Assembly: GCA_040396955.1 (NCBI GenBank)
Contig: JBBAWX010000011.1
Span: 1 to 64,000 of the forward strand
Length of the DNA stretch: 64,000 nucleotides
Source: UBA965 sp040396955
GTDB lineage: Bacteria > Chloroflexota > Chloroflexia > Chloroflexales > Roseiflexaceae
Reading direction: 5' to 3'
The notes below the pieces were generated by a model, which was given only the letters and a program-made list of their open reading frames with translations, did not search any database and was not told the DNA's origin. How positions within the stretch are numbered: the first letter of the stretch is position 1; the number at the start of each line of letters is the position of its first letter. This document shows, piece by piece, positions 17,813 through 28,096 of this stretch. Both the position numbers and the translations under genes were made by a program.

Positions 17813-20800
17813 TTATCGCTCTAAGTTGGCAAGCGCCCGTTGTACATCCTCACGAAACAATGCATCCGCAGGTGCCTGATCCAAGTACTCTTGATAACTC
17901 TGACGTGCCTGCCCAAGATCGCCCATCAGCTCGTAGACCTGCCCCTGTGATACCAAGAAATCATAAAACTCCGGATACGCGGTGCGGGCATCACCGATTT
18001 CAGCAAGCGCATCGTCAAACAAGCCTGCTTGAATCAACCCACCAATCAACTTGTTCAGATTGCCCGGGGATGGGTCAACAGTGACCGCCGTGCGCAAAGC
18101 TCGGATTCCCTGGTCGACCAAGCCACCCTCCAACGACGCATCCGCGTACATGTGCAACAGCATGACATCGTCTGGATGTGATTGCAGGGTTGTATCAATG
18201 GTGGTTGCGGCGTCCACACTACGCCCTAATTGGCGATACGCATCAGAGAGTAGCATCATGGCATCAATATTTGCCGTATCTGCACGAAAGGCGTCTTCGA
18301 GCGCAGTCAACTCGTCGGCGTTGAGCTGGTTTTCATTGGCATCAGGCGGCGGCACCAAGACCACCTCGCCTGCTTCGATATCGTCACTCGCGCCAACTGG
18401 TGCAATCGCCACCACATTTGGTGCGACCCGGTAAATAGCCGTTTCGCCGAAGCGTGCCACTTCATTGAGTTGTGGCAGTTGCTCAACCACTGCAATTCCG
18501 GCATCACCGTATACGGCCCGCTCGATGGGACCAACCACTACATAGGCCACCCGGTAGCGTGACAGTATTTGCAGTTTTCGCCCAATGTCGGTGCCGCGAT
18601 AAAACTCCACCACATCGGCATCACGGCGCGCTACCACACGACCGTCACGTTGTTCACTTTCGTGGAGCGGACTCACCACGGTTGGCAAGCCGGTATTGGC
18701 AGCAATCCGCACTCCGTAGTCACGATAAAATTCATTGCTTGACTGAAGCACTACGGGCACACCGGAGACGTTGGTGCGGAGCCATTTCAGTGCTTCATAA
18801 TCCGAAACAAAGGCAATCGTGCGATCATACGCCTGGTAGGAGCCCGTCTGCATGAAACGCAGTCCATCCAACGTCCAGACTTGGTCGGCATTGATGCGAT
18901 AAGCGGTGCGATTGGGAACAGCCACCACCGGGAACAACGCCCCCATCAACCACGGCACCGCACTCACACCAAGCACGACGGGGCGCACCCATGCTGGTAC
19001 CCGCGCTACGGTCGTTAAGAGTTGCCCGGCAATGATGCTCAGCGACACCCCCAACAACAACCAGGTCTGCATGCCAAACTTAAAAACGGTATTCATGCGG
19101 TACCAGTCGCCACCATCCATGTGGTCACGGATGTAGATGAGCTCAACGCCCAGCGCCACAGCCCAGCCCACACACAAGAGCCACAACGCAAACCAGAGGT
19201 GCGGTGGCAATGGGCGCATCAAGAGCACGACCGCTATCATACACACGACACTCAGCAACCACACCCGGGGGCTACTCAGCCATACGAGCCAAGCAACTTC
19301 AGGCATGGGAACCACCCCCAATGCCACAAAAATACCGATGAGCGCCACGCCAACAAACCACACCACCCAGAGCCTCTGGCGCGGAGCTGACCACACCACC
19401 CAGGCGATGACGGCCAGTGTGGGCACCACAAAGCCACCCCACATGCCCAGCCACGACAGCCACGGTGATGGTGTTTCCACCCATGCCACCCCGGCAATTT
19501 GTGGGACGTACTGCTGAAAGAAAGGCAAGTAGGCGATGTTGGCAATGCCGGCGAGCAAGGCGACTACCGCTAAGGCACGTACGACCGACCACACTCCAGC
19601 GGGTTGGCGTGCATACACGGCGCCTGCGAGTACCAACACGGCCGTTGGGGCATCCCATGAATTCGTGATTGCCAATGTACCCACGGCCAGGACACTCAGC
19701 ACCCACCAGATGTCGCTCAGTCGTGGCGTTTCGATGGCGTGCCACGCCAACATGATGACCAAAAAGAAGACCGGCATGGCCAATACATGTGCGTGTAAAT
19801 CGCCAAACAAAAAGCTCCACGCCGGGAATTCATTGATGGTGTTGGGGATTACCCGACTCGGCCCCACAAACCAGTCGCCGAGTGGCGCACCAAGACCAGC
19901 CAGACCGTCACTTTGCAATGTCCGCCACACGGGGGCAATGCCTTCGGACCAACCAATCGGCAACACGGTGGCTGGATTCCCAGCGACGACCACCGCAAAC
20001 ACCGCAAGAAGGGCTACCCACCAGCGTTTGCTCATCTGCCAACTCAGTGACACGACCGCAAGCACGACCAACGCAAAGACCGAGGCCAGAATCAAGTTGT
20101 ACCCGATTTCGGGCAACAATCCACTCAGACGAATCGGCAACGCATAGAGAACATAGCCGAAATAGTAGTAGTTGAGCGTACCACCGCTGTAAAAGGGCGA
20201 GTACGGCGGCATGACGGGACTTTGCAAGACGGCGTTGAGCATGCCGAACTCAAAGGGCTTTTCACCGCCCCAAATGGGATGCCACAAGTCAGGATTGGCC
20301 ATGCGGATGAGCACCATGACCGCAAAAGCCACCCAGTGGATACCCTCAAAGACCAACACCCGTCGCCGTTGTGCCCACAGGACATCCCCAACATGACGCA
20401 CCCCGGCATAGACCAAGTCCAGCCAGCGTGTTCCATCAAACCAGCGTGCATCATGAGCTTCGTCATCTGCACTCTGAAGCATACCAATGCGCAAAAGTGC
20501 CCAGACGTTACATAGTACGACTGCGAGAAACGCCACCACCAGACCGGTCGTATCGTTGTACATCAGTCGGGCACTCACCGGCAACCAGAGCATGTACCCC
20601 AGCAACAACAAACCGATTAACCGCGCCCATGGCCAGTGCTGATCGCCCCACCAAATGGCCACGGCGAGCCCACAGGCACCGATCAGATACCAGGCCAACG
20701 CCCACATCACGAGTGCGCCCCCAGTGCTCTGCCACGGGCTCCAGCCCGGTCGAGCCACCGGTGCCAGCCGATCATTGGCGACCGTCAGTAGTGCATCACG

Positions 20801-23800
20801 GGAAACATCAGCACCCGGTGACTCGAGTGAGGGCGGCGGTGCTGCTGGCAACTGTGGCGATGTGGCAGGTTTGAGCACTCCCGGTGCATGATCGGCCACG
20901 GGGATCTGATAGAGCACCGACACACCACTGCGGTACACCTCGGTGATGCGCCCCTGCGCAGCCAGTGCCACAAAGGCCACATCGGCTTGCGAACCGTACA
21001 GGGCACGCTCCATCTGCCCCACATACACGTATTCGATGCCGTAGTTTTGGATTTCACGGAGGACCACATTGGGGTCACCGCCGCTGTACCAGCGCTGAAC
21101 AGCCGCTTGCCGCGCGCCAAGGACCGGTCCTACATCGGCCACACTGCGCTGTTGTGTCTCGTGCCACGGCCACCCCAGAATCGTTGGCAAACCGGTATAT
21201 GTCGCAATCCGGGCCGACCAGCGATACGCTTCAGCATGTGCTTCGAGCACAATCGGGGTCCCGTGCACGTTGGCACGGATCCAGTCAATGACATCGGCAT
21301 CTTCGTGGAAGGTGAAGTTCACGCCGTTTTCACCCCACGAGGCCTGATCTGAGCGCAAAAAGCTCTCGCCGTTGAGGTTCAACGCAGCCTCACGGTCATA
21401 CCGCTCGCCGATACGCGCCGGCGTAGCCGTAACCGGATACACGAACGCCATGGCAACTGCCACAATGGTCAATACCCGCCATCCAAGCTGCACGTTGATG
21501 GCAGAGTGCCAGAGGCGTTGCCAGACCCACGGCAACAGAATGCCCGCAGTCAAGCCGCCAAAGACCCACACCTGCATGCCAAACTTGAAGACGCTGTTCA
21601 TACGCCCGATATCGCCCTTGGCCACAAGAATCTCGGTCAGCGCCGAAATCCCCACCACTGCCAGCACCAGCACCATCACAAACACGGTTTCGAGTGCAAC
21701 GGGCAGTGGGCGCTCTGGAGGACGGCGCGCAATGTCTGCGAAGACCGGTAGCTCGAGTTGCACCGCCGGGGCACGCCACTGCGACCACCATCCCCGCCAA
21801 TCGACCGTGGGCCACGCGCGCGTCAACAACGCCACAATTAATGCGCCAAGGAGCGCAATGGTCACAAACTCCGGATATATGGCTGGGAGTTCGGTCAAGG
21901 CAGCCACACCCCATACTCCGGCCACACCCACCGCCAATCCCGCAGCCTGCCGCGCCGTCAGCCAACGGAGGCGCACCAACAACACGGCTCCCGCACTCAC
22001 GGCCGCATACACCCACAATCCCGAAATTTCGAGGAACAACGCCGTCGGCGTTTGTGGGCCAGTCCACGCTTCAAAACCGGTGTAGTCACTCGCAAATGCC
22101 CGCGTGAACGGCCAACTCGCGACGGCAGCACTCGCCAACACGCCGCCAATGGCCAATGGCAAGCCGTATGCCGCCGGCATATACGGATGCACCTGCGCAT
22201 CTCGCCATGCTACGAGCAACAGCGTCACGACCGATAAACCGAGAATGGTCGGGTAATCCCAAGTGTTGGTGGCATAGGCCACCCCGCTCAAAAGCCCCAG
22301 CCCCACCACCAAGCCGATTCGTTGCCCCCACAAGGCCCGCCAATGTGGGGCGCTTTTGGGCTGACGCATCAAGGCGGTCATCACCCCCAACGCGGCCACC
22401 AACAATGGCAAGCCAATCATGTGCGCATGCAGATCAGCAAACAAAAAGGTAAAAAACGGAAATTCGTTGATGACCCCATCACCGGTCTTAATCGACACGA
22501 CCCGCGTTGCATCCCAGAACGCCCATTCCGGCCGCCCCTGACACGCAGCCACTGCCGCATATGAATCACCTTGGTCACAGACCTGCCCATCTTGCGCACT
22601 GCCGGGCAAAAACCACAACGCCTGTGCCCAATTACCGGCCACCGTCACCAACAGCGCCGCCAACAGCGCACCAACCACCTTGCGCTGATTGGCCACACGG
22701 ATGCCGTACCACCAATCACGCCACCGCGGCGCATGCACCTGCCCGCGCCAGCCCTGGAGTGCCAACGCCACTCCCCACACCCCTACGGTCGTCAGCGCAA
22801 AGATGAGTGGCACAGCCAAGTTGTAGGCGGTGCTCGGTGCGATGCCGGTCAGATGGATGAGCACACCCACCATCACGAACCCGAAGTAGTAGTAATTCAA
22901 CATGCCACCAGCAAACCACGGGTCATACGGCGGAAACGCAGGGCTCCGCACCACTGCCGTCAAAAACGCCAGGTCCATTGGCTTTTCGCCACCCCGTGCT
23001 GGGTGCCAGAGATCGGGATTGGCGGACCGAATCACCACAAACACCGCAAATGCCACCCAAAACACCGCTTGCGTGGTGAGCCACATCCAGCGGTATTGTT
23101 GCCACAACTGCGCCCAATGGGCCCGTTGCCACCACACCACTGCCACCGCAAGGAGCACCAGTGGGACCACAATGACCAGCAATCCGGTACGATTGTAGCT
23201 CAGCAGACCGACACTCGCTGCCAGCCAGATGAGCCATGCCACCAACACCAGCCCGAATGTCTTGCTCAACGCCAAGCCACGATCGGGCAAGCCCTGGAGC
23301 CAGCGTTGCAACAACACGAAGCTGACCAGACCAATCAGCTCAAGGGCGAGCAACCACCAGAGCCACGGCACCACGGTCGTTGTGGTGGTACTAAAGAGCT
23401 CCCCCCAACTGGCACTGTTGCGGTAGGTCGGCCACTGCGCATCCGTGAGATGCAAGGCAGTCATGACCTTGCTCGCACGAATTGTTGGAAGTTTGTAGAC
23501 TTCATCAAACACCACACCCTTGAACAGCAATGCTTCGGCCTGTTCACGGCTGTACCGTTCGGTTTTTTTGAAAATCAGCACCCGCGGGTGATCGTAGACG
23601 CTAAACGCCTCTTCTGCCCAGATCGCCGTCGGGAATTCAATGCCGAACAGGCGCGGTGACGATCGGAATTCAGCCACCAACTCGAACCCCAGGCTCCCGT
23701 CAAAGAGGGTTTTGTAGTAGTTGATTAAGGCCGGATACCGCATGACCAAGCGACCTGCCGTGTCGTAGACGCGATTACTACTCAGAATGATGTAATCGAT

Positions 23801-25570
23801 GCGGTCGAGTTGCGCCACCATGCCCGCATTTTCGGCACTACCATCGCCGTAGTACTTGGTGTACTCATCTTCGGCATACACCGGTAATGCTTCACCTGGG
23901 TACTCGCCCGCACTGCGCCCATCGAGGCCAAGCGGCAACCCGTCATCCCAAATCTCGGAGCTGAGCGTCATCCCCGGCGGAATATTGGCGTAGATCCAGC
24001 GTGAGGCCGCAATCCGGGTGTGGTCTTCGGTGTAAATCCGACTAAAAGCATACCCCCAGGCCAGCGCCCCACTCACCACCACCAAGGCCGGTACCACTGT
24101 CATGAAGGCGATGGCACGCCCCCAGCGCACGGCTGCATCACGGTGCAGGTCTGGGTCGCCAGGCCGCCACATCCACCCCATGACCTTGGCGTAGAGTGGC
24201 TGACGCCAGCGGGCAATGGTGACAACCAGCCAGGCCGCCATCAAAATCAACACCCCGTAGATGGGCAGATAATAGCGCATGGTCATCAAAAATTGACCAC
24301 CCTGCCAAGCAAAGAAAAAGGCCACCCAGGCCCACGGCACCAGGTGCTGCCACTGTTGGCGGCGCCATATCTGCCAACCAATCACGATGAATCCAAGCCA
24401 AGCCGCAATCCCCAGTGGTGCACCCATGCCCGCAAAAATCATGTTGGAGAGGGCAAACACATAGCGCGGCCGTGCCGCCCATTGCTGTGTCGGTGGCCAA
24501 TCAATGTCACCCGACGCAAAGCGACTAATATCCGACATGCTCTGCAAGAAACGCACATCAGGACGCAAATCCCAGAATCCCTTGCCCTGCATCACGGTGT
24601 CGAGCAACACACCCACACTGCCGATTTTGTCGCCCAAGACGACCGAAGCAACCTGTGCATCCATGCTCCCGGTAAACATGTCGGGGCCGAGCGTACGCGC
24701 CGCGAGGAGTGCAATCACACCACACGCCACCAATAAGCCGAATTCACGGCGGACACGCCGAGGTTGCATGGCGAGTACTGCGGGGAATGCCCGCGCCAAC
24801 GCCGCCACAATGACGGCTACGGCCACTGTGGCCAGCGTAATACGACAGGCGATGGCGCCACCAATGGCGACTCCGGCCCATACATAATCGCTCCAGCGCC
24901 CTGTTTGATGGATGCGCACCGCAAAATAGACCGTCAGTACGATGAAAAATGCACTTGTGGCATCCACCGTAAAAAAATGCGTCTGTTGAATCAAAAACCC
25001 CGTACCGGCATACATGAGCGCAGCCACGTAGGCGATGGTTTCGTCGTAGAGCCGCCGCGCCAACAAAAAAACGACCAACAACGACAACACGTCGAAGATG
25101 GCCGACCATGCCCGCCCGATCACATGGATGCGTCCGGTATAGTCGATACTCTCCGGATTTACAATGGCGCGCAATTCACGGGGAAACGCCTGAGCGACGG
25201 CGTATTCTGGATTGGGCACCGCTCCACCGTCACGCTCCACAGTGGTCGGCAACAGCTCGGGTGGCGTCAACGCCACCGCACTCAACCGTGTGATTTCATG
25301 GGGCAACATGCCATATACAAAAAATTTGTAATTGCCGTTGCGTGGATTGAGCGGTGTCGTGCTCGAATCAATGTATTCGTGAAACGACCCGGGCAAGCGG
25401 ATTTGTGAGGCAACCTCAGTCAAAAATCGCTCATCGGGATGCAGACGAAACGACGGCTCATCCCAGCTTTCGAGGCCCGTAAAACGCACATATGCGCCCA
25501 ACCACACGATGAATACGAGCAAAACAACGCGCATACCCAAGCGCTGATACTGCGTAGATGAAGCATTCAT
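17813..25570 (-). CDS. Giant fusion membrane protein: GT-C-like module, two DUF2298 (YYY) modules, C-terminal TPRs
   Basis: An uninterrupted 2585-residue frame. Residues 1-720 are a polytopic module with an early acidic loop (HPDERFLTEVASQI) and FFTVDATSAFFIVL, as in GT-C mannosyltransferase-like proteins. Residues about 730-1550 are DUF2298 copy 1: MLNYYYFGFVMVG near 893, FLFADLHAHMIGLP near 1044, GRMNSVFKFGMQVWV near 1322. A Pro-rich linker spans about 1560-1615. Residues about 1620-2370 are copy 2: TLNYYYFGYVLYALP near 1802, FLFGDLHAHVLAMP near 1922, YRMNTVFKFGMQTWL near 2157. TPR-like helices fill 2400-2585 (NIDAMMLLSDAYRQLGRSVD). It probably makes or modifies an envelope glycan or glycolipid; catalytic activity is unproven. 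A TATAAT on the minus strand at 25700-25695 may be its -10. All plus-strand frames inside are shadows. Confidence 0.9.
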   Translation of the reverse strand: MNASSTQYQRLGMRVVLLVFIVWLGAYVRFTGLESWDEPSFRLHPDERFLTEVASQIRLPGSFHEYIDSSTTPLNPRNGNYKFFVYGMLPHEITRLSAVALTPPELLPTTVERDGGAVPNPEYAVAQAFPRELRAIVNPESIDYTGRIHVIGRAWSAIFDVLSLLVVFLLARRLYDETIAYVAALMYAGTGFLIQQTHFFTVDATSAFFIVLTVYFAVRIHQTGRWSDYVWAGVAIGGAIACRITLATVAVAVIVAALARAFPAVLAMQPRRVRREFGLLVACGVIALLAARTLGPDMFTGSMDAQVASVVLGDKIGSVGVLLDTVMQGKGFWDLRPDVRFLQSMSDISRFASGDIDWPPTQQWAARPRYVFALSNMIFAGMGAPLGIAAWLGFIVIGWQIWRRQQWQHLVPWAWVAFFFAWQGGQFLMTMRYYLPIYGVLILMAAWLVVTIARWRQPLYAKVMGWMWRPGDPDLHRDAAVRWGRAIAFMTVVPALVVVSGALAWGYAFSRIYTEDHTRIAASRWIYANIPPGMTLSSEIWDDGLPLGLDGRSAGEYPGEALPVYAEDEYTKYYGDGSAENAGMVAQLDRIDYIILSSNRVYDTAGRLVMRYPALINYYKTLFDGSLGFELVAEFRSSPRLFGIEFPTAIWAEEAFSVYDHPRVLIFKKTERYSREQAEALLFKGVVFDEVYKLPTIRASKVMTALHLTDAQWPTYRNSASWGELFSTTTTTVVPWLWWLLALELIGLVSFVLLQRWLQGLPDRGLALSKTFGLVLVAWLIWLAASVGLLSYNRTGLLVIVVPLVLLAVAVVWWQRAHWAQLWQQYRWMWLTTQAVFWVAFAVFVVIRSANPDLWHPARGGEKPMDLAFLTAVVRSPAFPPYDPWFAGGMLNYYYFGFVMVGVLIHLTGIAPSTAYNLAVPLIFALTTVGVWGVALALQGWRGQVHAPRWRDWWYGIRVANQRKVVGALLAALLVTVAGNWAQALWFLPGSAQDGQVCDQGDSYAAVAACQGRPEWAFWDATRVVSIKTGDGVINEFPFFTFLFADLHAHMIGLPLLVAALGVMTALMRQPKSAPHWRALWGQRIGLVVGLGLLSGVAYATNTWDYPTILGLSVVTLLLVAWRDAQVHPYMPAAYGLPLAIGGVLASAAVASWPFTRAFASDYTGFEAWTGPQTPTALFLEISGLWVYAAVSAGAVLLVRLRWLTARQAAGLAVGVAGVWGVAALTELPAIYPEFVTIALLGALIVALLTRAWPTVDWRGWWSQWRAPAVQLELPVFADIARRPPERPLPVALETVFVMVLVLAVVGISALTEILVAKGDIGRMNSVFKFGMQVWVFGGLTAGILLPWVWQRLWHSAINVQLGWRVLTIVAVAMAFVYPVTATPARIGERYDREAALNLNGESFLRSDQASWGENGVNFTFHEDADVIDWIRANVHGTPIVLEAHAEAYRWSARIATYTGLPTILGWPWHETQQRSVADVGPVLGARQAAVQRWYSGGDPNVVLREIQNYGIEYVYVGQMERALYGSQADVAFVALAAQGRITEVYRSGVSVLYQIPVADHAPGVLKPATSPQLPAAPPPSLESPGADVSRDALLTVANDRLAPVARPGWSPWQSTGGALVMWALAWYLIGACGLAVAIWWGDQHWPWARLIGLLLLGYMLWLPVSARLMYNDTTGLVVAFLAVVLCNVWALLRIGMLQSADDEAHDARWFDGTRWLDLVYAGVRHVGDVLWAQRRRVLVFEGIHWVAFAVMVLIRMANPDLWHPIWGGEKPFEFGMLNAVLQSPVMPPYSPFYSGGTLNYYYFGYVLYALPIRLSGLLPEIGYNLILASVFALVVLAVVSLSWQMSKRWWVALLAVFAVVVAGNPATVLPIGWSEGIAPVWRTLQSDGLAGLGAPLGDWFVGPSRVIPNTINEFPAWSFLFGDLHAHVLAMPVFFLVIMLAWHAIETPRLSDIWWVLSVLAVGTLAITNSWDAPTAVLVLAGAVYARQPAGVWSVVRALAVVALLAGIANIAYLPFFQQYVPQIAGVAWVETPSPWLSWLGMWGGFVVPTLAVIAWVVWSAPRQRLWVVWFVGVALIGIFVALGVVPMPEVAWLVWLSSPRVWLLSVVCMIAVVLLMRPLPPHLWFALWLLCVGWAVALGVELIYIRDHMDGGDWYRMNTVFKFGMQTWLLLGVSLSIIAGQLLTTVARVPAWVRPVVLGVSAVPWLMGALFPVVAVPNRTAYRINADQVWTLDGLRFMQTGSYQAYDRTIAFVSDYEALKWLRTNVSGVPVVLQSSNEFYRDYGVRIAANTGLPTVVSPLHESEQRDGRVVARRDADVVEFYRGTDIGRKLQILSRYRVAYVVVGPIERAVYGDAGIAVVEQLPQLNEVARFGETAIYRVAPNVVAIAPVGASDDIEAGEVVLVPPPDANENQLNADELTALEDAFRADTANIDAMMLLSDAYRQLGRSVDAATTIDTTLQSHPDDVMLLHMYADASLEGGLVDQGIRALRTAVTVDPSPGNLNKLIGGLIQAGLFDDALAEIGDARTAYPEFYDFLVSQGQVYELMGDLGQARQSYQEYLDQAPADALFREDVQRALANLER

Positions 25571-25905
25571 ACAAAAACTATCCTAACCAACTACTCGTAT
25601 CCGAACGCAGAACAAACCGGAGCATGACGTCGTCTTCCATACAATGTTTTGCCACGCCCACAGTGTCGTCGGTTGCTGGAATTTCTCTGCCTCCATTATA
25701 CCGCCGATTCACGGGTCAGCGATAGTAGGACGCCAGCACATCGCCCATCTCGTCATCAATGCCGTTCGCCATATCATGACTGTGGTATGATGAAGCGCAA
25801 GTGTGACAGGAAACACACAACATGGGCTTAACATGCCTATGCTATGGTAGTGCACGCGTCCGATGTTGTTTTGGCACCCTGTTTCTAGTGTTGTGAGTAT
25901 ATTGC
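25571..25905. other. 335-bp divergent intergenic region
   Basis: No gene is supported here. It separates the giant membrane protein (leftward) from the epimerase operon (rightward). Leftward, ATTATA at 25695-25700 reads as TATAAT on the minus strand. Rightward, TGGTATGAT at 25783-25791 is an extended -10. Neither has a good -35. Nothing else clear is seen. Confidence 0.45.
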
Positions 25906-26937
25906 ATGCACGTTCTTATCACTGGTGGCGCTGGGTTCATTGGCGCCAATCTCACTGCCACGCTCCTCCGTGACGGAATGCACGTCACCATCTACGACAA
26001 CTTGTCACGCCCCGGCTCGCAACACAATCTGACCTGGTTGCGCCGTAGCCACGGTGATGCCCGCGTACAGTTCCGCCATGGCGACATCCGCGACGCCCAG
26101 ATGACGGCCCAAGCGCTCGCCGATGCCGATGTCATCATTCATCTCGCCGGCCAGGTCGCAGTCACCACGTCAGTGGCCAATCCGCGCGAAGATTTCGACA
26201 TCAACGCCCTTGGCACATTCAACGTGCTCGAAGCCGCTCGCTTGTCGGGGCGCAACCCGATTGTGCTGTATTCATCCACCAACAAGGTGTATGGTGGCAT
26301 GGAAGATATCGTGGTCGTCGAAGATCAGACCCGGTGGCGCTACCGCGACGTTCCCCGCGGAATTACCGAAGAGCAACCGCTCGATTTTCATTCACCCTAC
26401 GGGTGCTCCAAAGGTACCGGCGACCAATATGTGCGTGACTACCACCGCATCTACGATCTCCGCACCGTCGTCTTCCGCCAATCGGCCATTTATGGGCCAC
26501 GTCAATTTGGTGTCGAAGACCAAGGGTGGGCGGCGCATTTCATCATTGCCACCCAACTCGGACGCCCGCTTTCCATTTATGGCGACGGCAAACAAGTGCG
26601 AGACCTGCTCTACATTGACGACCTCGTGCGAGCCTACCAGCTTGCCATTGCCCGCATCGACAGCGTGGCCGGACACATCTTCAACATCGGAGGTGGTCCA
26701 GATCATACCGTGTCGATTTGGCACGAATTTGAGCCACTCATCACTGCCCTCAACGGAAGTCCGGTGGTCAAGCCTCGGTTTGCGGATTGGCGCCCCGGCG
26801 ATCAGCGCGTCTGCATCCTCAACATCGACAAAGCCCAACATCAACTAGGCTGGTCACCACAAGTGTCGGTGTCTGCCGGGGTCGCCCAACTCTGGCAGTG
26901 GGTGGCCGATCACCACGCCGAAATCAAAGGACGGTGA
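25906..26937 (+). CDS. NAD-dependent nucleotide-sugar epimerase (CDP-paratose/tyvelose epimerase-like)
   Basis: A 343-residue extended SDR enzyme. GGAGFIG at residues 7-13 is the NAD(P)-binding loop. The active site is Y165-x3-K169 (YGCSK), preceded by LYSSTNKVYGG. That STNKVYG signature and QSAIYGPRQFGVEDQGWAAH resemble CDP-paratose 2-epimerases more than UDP-glucose 4-epimerases, so a deoxysugar nucleotide is a plausible substrate, but the exact one is unsure. It heads an operon with a glycosyltransferase and a methyltransferase (gaps of 5 bp each), which points to synthesis of a modified sugar or glycolipid. Confidence 0.85.
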   Translation: MHVLITGGAGFIGANLTATLLRDGMHVTIYDNLSRPGSQHNLTWLRRSHGDARVQFRHGDIRDAQMTAQALADADVIIHLAGQVAVTTSVANPREDFDINALGTFNVLEAARLSGRNPIVLYSSTNKVYGGMEDIVVVEDQTRWRYRDVPRGITEEQPLDFHSPYGCSKGTGDQYVRDYHRIYDLRTVVFRQSAIYGPRQFGVEDQGWAAHFIIATQLGRPLSIYGDGKQVRDLLYIDDLVRAYQLAIARIDSVAGHIFNIGGGPDHTVSIWHEFEPLITALNGSPVVKPRFADWRPGDQRVCILNIDKAQHQLGWSPQVSVSAGVAQLWQWVADHHAEIKGR

Positions 26938-26942
26938 GCACA

Positions 26943-28091
26943 ATGCGCGTATTGGTCGCTCTCACCTACTATCGCCCCTATACCAGTGGTCTGACCATCT
27001 ACGCCGAACGGTTGGCGGTTGGGTTGGCGCAACGCGGACATCATGTCACCATTTTGACGTCGCAGTACGACCCCAGTCTGCCCACGCACGAAGTACTTCG
27101 GGGCGTGCATGTGGTGCGCGTGCCCGTGGCAGCGCGTATCAGCAAAGGCGTCATCATGCCCACCTTCGGCTGGGAGGCGACCAAGCTTGCGCTCACGCAC
27201 GATGTGCTAAGCCTGCACATGCCACAGTTCGATGCGCCCGGGTTGGCACTGCGCGGCTGGCTCCAACGCAAACCGGTGGTCCTCACCTACCACTGCGACC
27301 TGCAACTGCCCCACGGGTGGTTTAATCGCATCGTCGACCGTGTCGTCCAGCTGAGTAATCGGGCTGCTGGCGTACTCGCCACCCGTATCGTGGCCTATAC
27401 CGACGATTTCGCCACGCATTCGCCCTATCTCAGCCATTTCCGCCCCAAAGTCGAGATTATCCCACCACCGGTCGAAATCGCAGAGACCAGTGTGGCCGAG
27501 ATTGCCGCTTTCAAGAACCGCTACAACTTGCACGGCCCCGTGATTGGCATGGCTGCGCGCCTCGCTGCCGAAAAAGGGGTCGAAGTCCTGCTCGGTGCTC
27601 TGCCACGTATTTTGAAAGCACACCCCAATGCCCGGGTGCTGTTTGCTGGACCGTTTGAGCAGGTGCTCGGCGAAGAAGCCTATGCACGCCGCCTTGCACC
27701 ACTCTTCGAGCAATACCGCAACCACTGGACGTTCTTGGGGACGCTGGGCGCCCGTGACTTGGCCACGTTTTTCAGCGCCTGCGACGTCGTCACGGTGCCC
27801 AGCTTGAATTCCACCGAATCGTTTGGGCTCGTCCAAGTCGAAGCCATGCTTTGTGGCACCCCCTCGGTGGCAAGTAACCTGCCTGGTGTACGTCAACCGG
27901 TGCAACAAACCGGCATGGGGCGTGTTGTGCCCATCGGTGATGCAGACGCCCTCGCAGATGCCATCGTCGACATCATCGATCACCCTGCCACCTATCACCG
28001 TGAGCGTGACCACGTGGCACGCCTGTTTAGCACCGATCTCACCGTCACCCGCTATGAAGCATTGTTTCGTTCGTTGTCTGGGAGAAATTAA
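26943..28091 (+). CDS. GT4-family glycosyltransferase
   Basis: A 382-residue GT4 enzyme starting five bases after the epimerase stop, at MRVLVALTYYRPYTSGLTIY, the canonical first strand and glycine loop. The donor domain contains GMAARLAAEKGVEVLLGAL and the E-x7-E pair in STESFGLVQVEAMLCGTP, followed by NLPGVRQPV. It presumably uses the nucleotide sugar made by the neighbouring epimerase; acceptor unknown. Longer in-frame starts overlap the epimerase and are not needed. Confidence 0.9.
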   Translation: MRVLVALTYYRPYTSGLTIYAERLAVGLAQRGHHVTILTSQYDPSLPTHEVLRGVHVVRVPVAARISKGVIMPTFGWEATKLALTHDVLSLHMPQFDAPGLALRGWLQRKPVVLTYHCDLQLPHGWFNRIVDRVVQLSNRAAGVLATRIVAYTDDFATHSPYLSHFRPKVEIIPPPVEIAETSVAEIAAFKNRYNLHGPVIGMAARLAAEKGVEVLLGALPRILKAHPNARVLFAGPFEQVLGEEAYARRLAPLFEQYRNHWTFLGTLGARDLATFFSACDVVTVPSLNSTESFGLVQVEAMLCGTPSVASNLPGVRQPVQQTGMGRVVPIGDADALADAIVDIIDHPATYHRERDHVARLFSTDLTVTRYEALFRSLSGRN

Positions 28092-28096
28092 GTACT

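Noticed and set aside
19299..22107. Other long antisense and shifted frames over the DUF2298 modules
   Set aside because: Shadow frames of GC-rich hydrophobic codons, without recognisable motifs.
22571..23659. A 362-residue plus-strand frame inside the giant membrane protein gene
   Set aside because: Its composition (many His, Pro, Arg, Gln) is typical of a frame opposite a hydrophobic coding strand; there is no ribosome site or domain.
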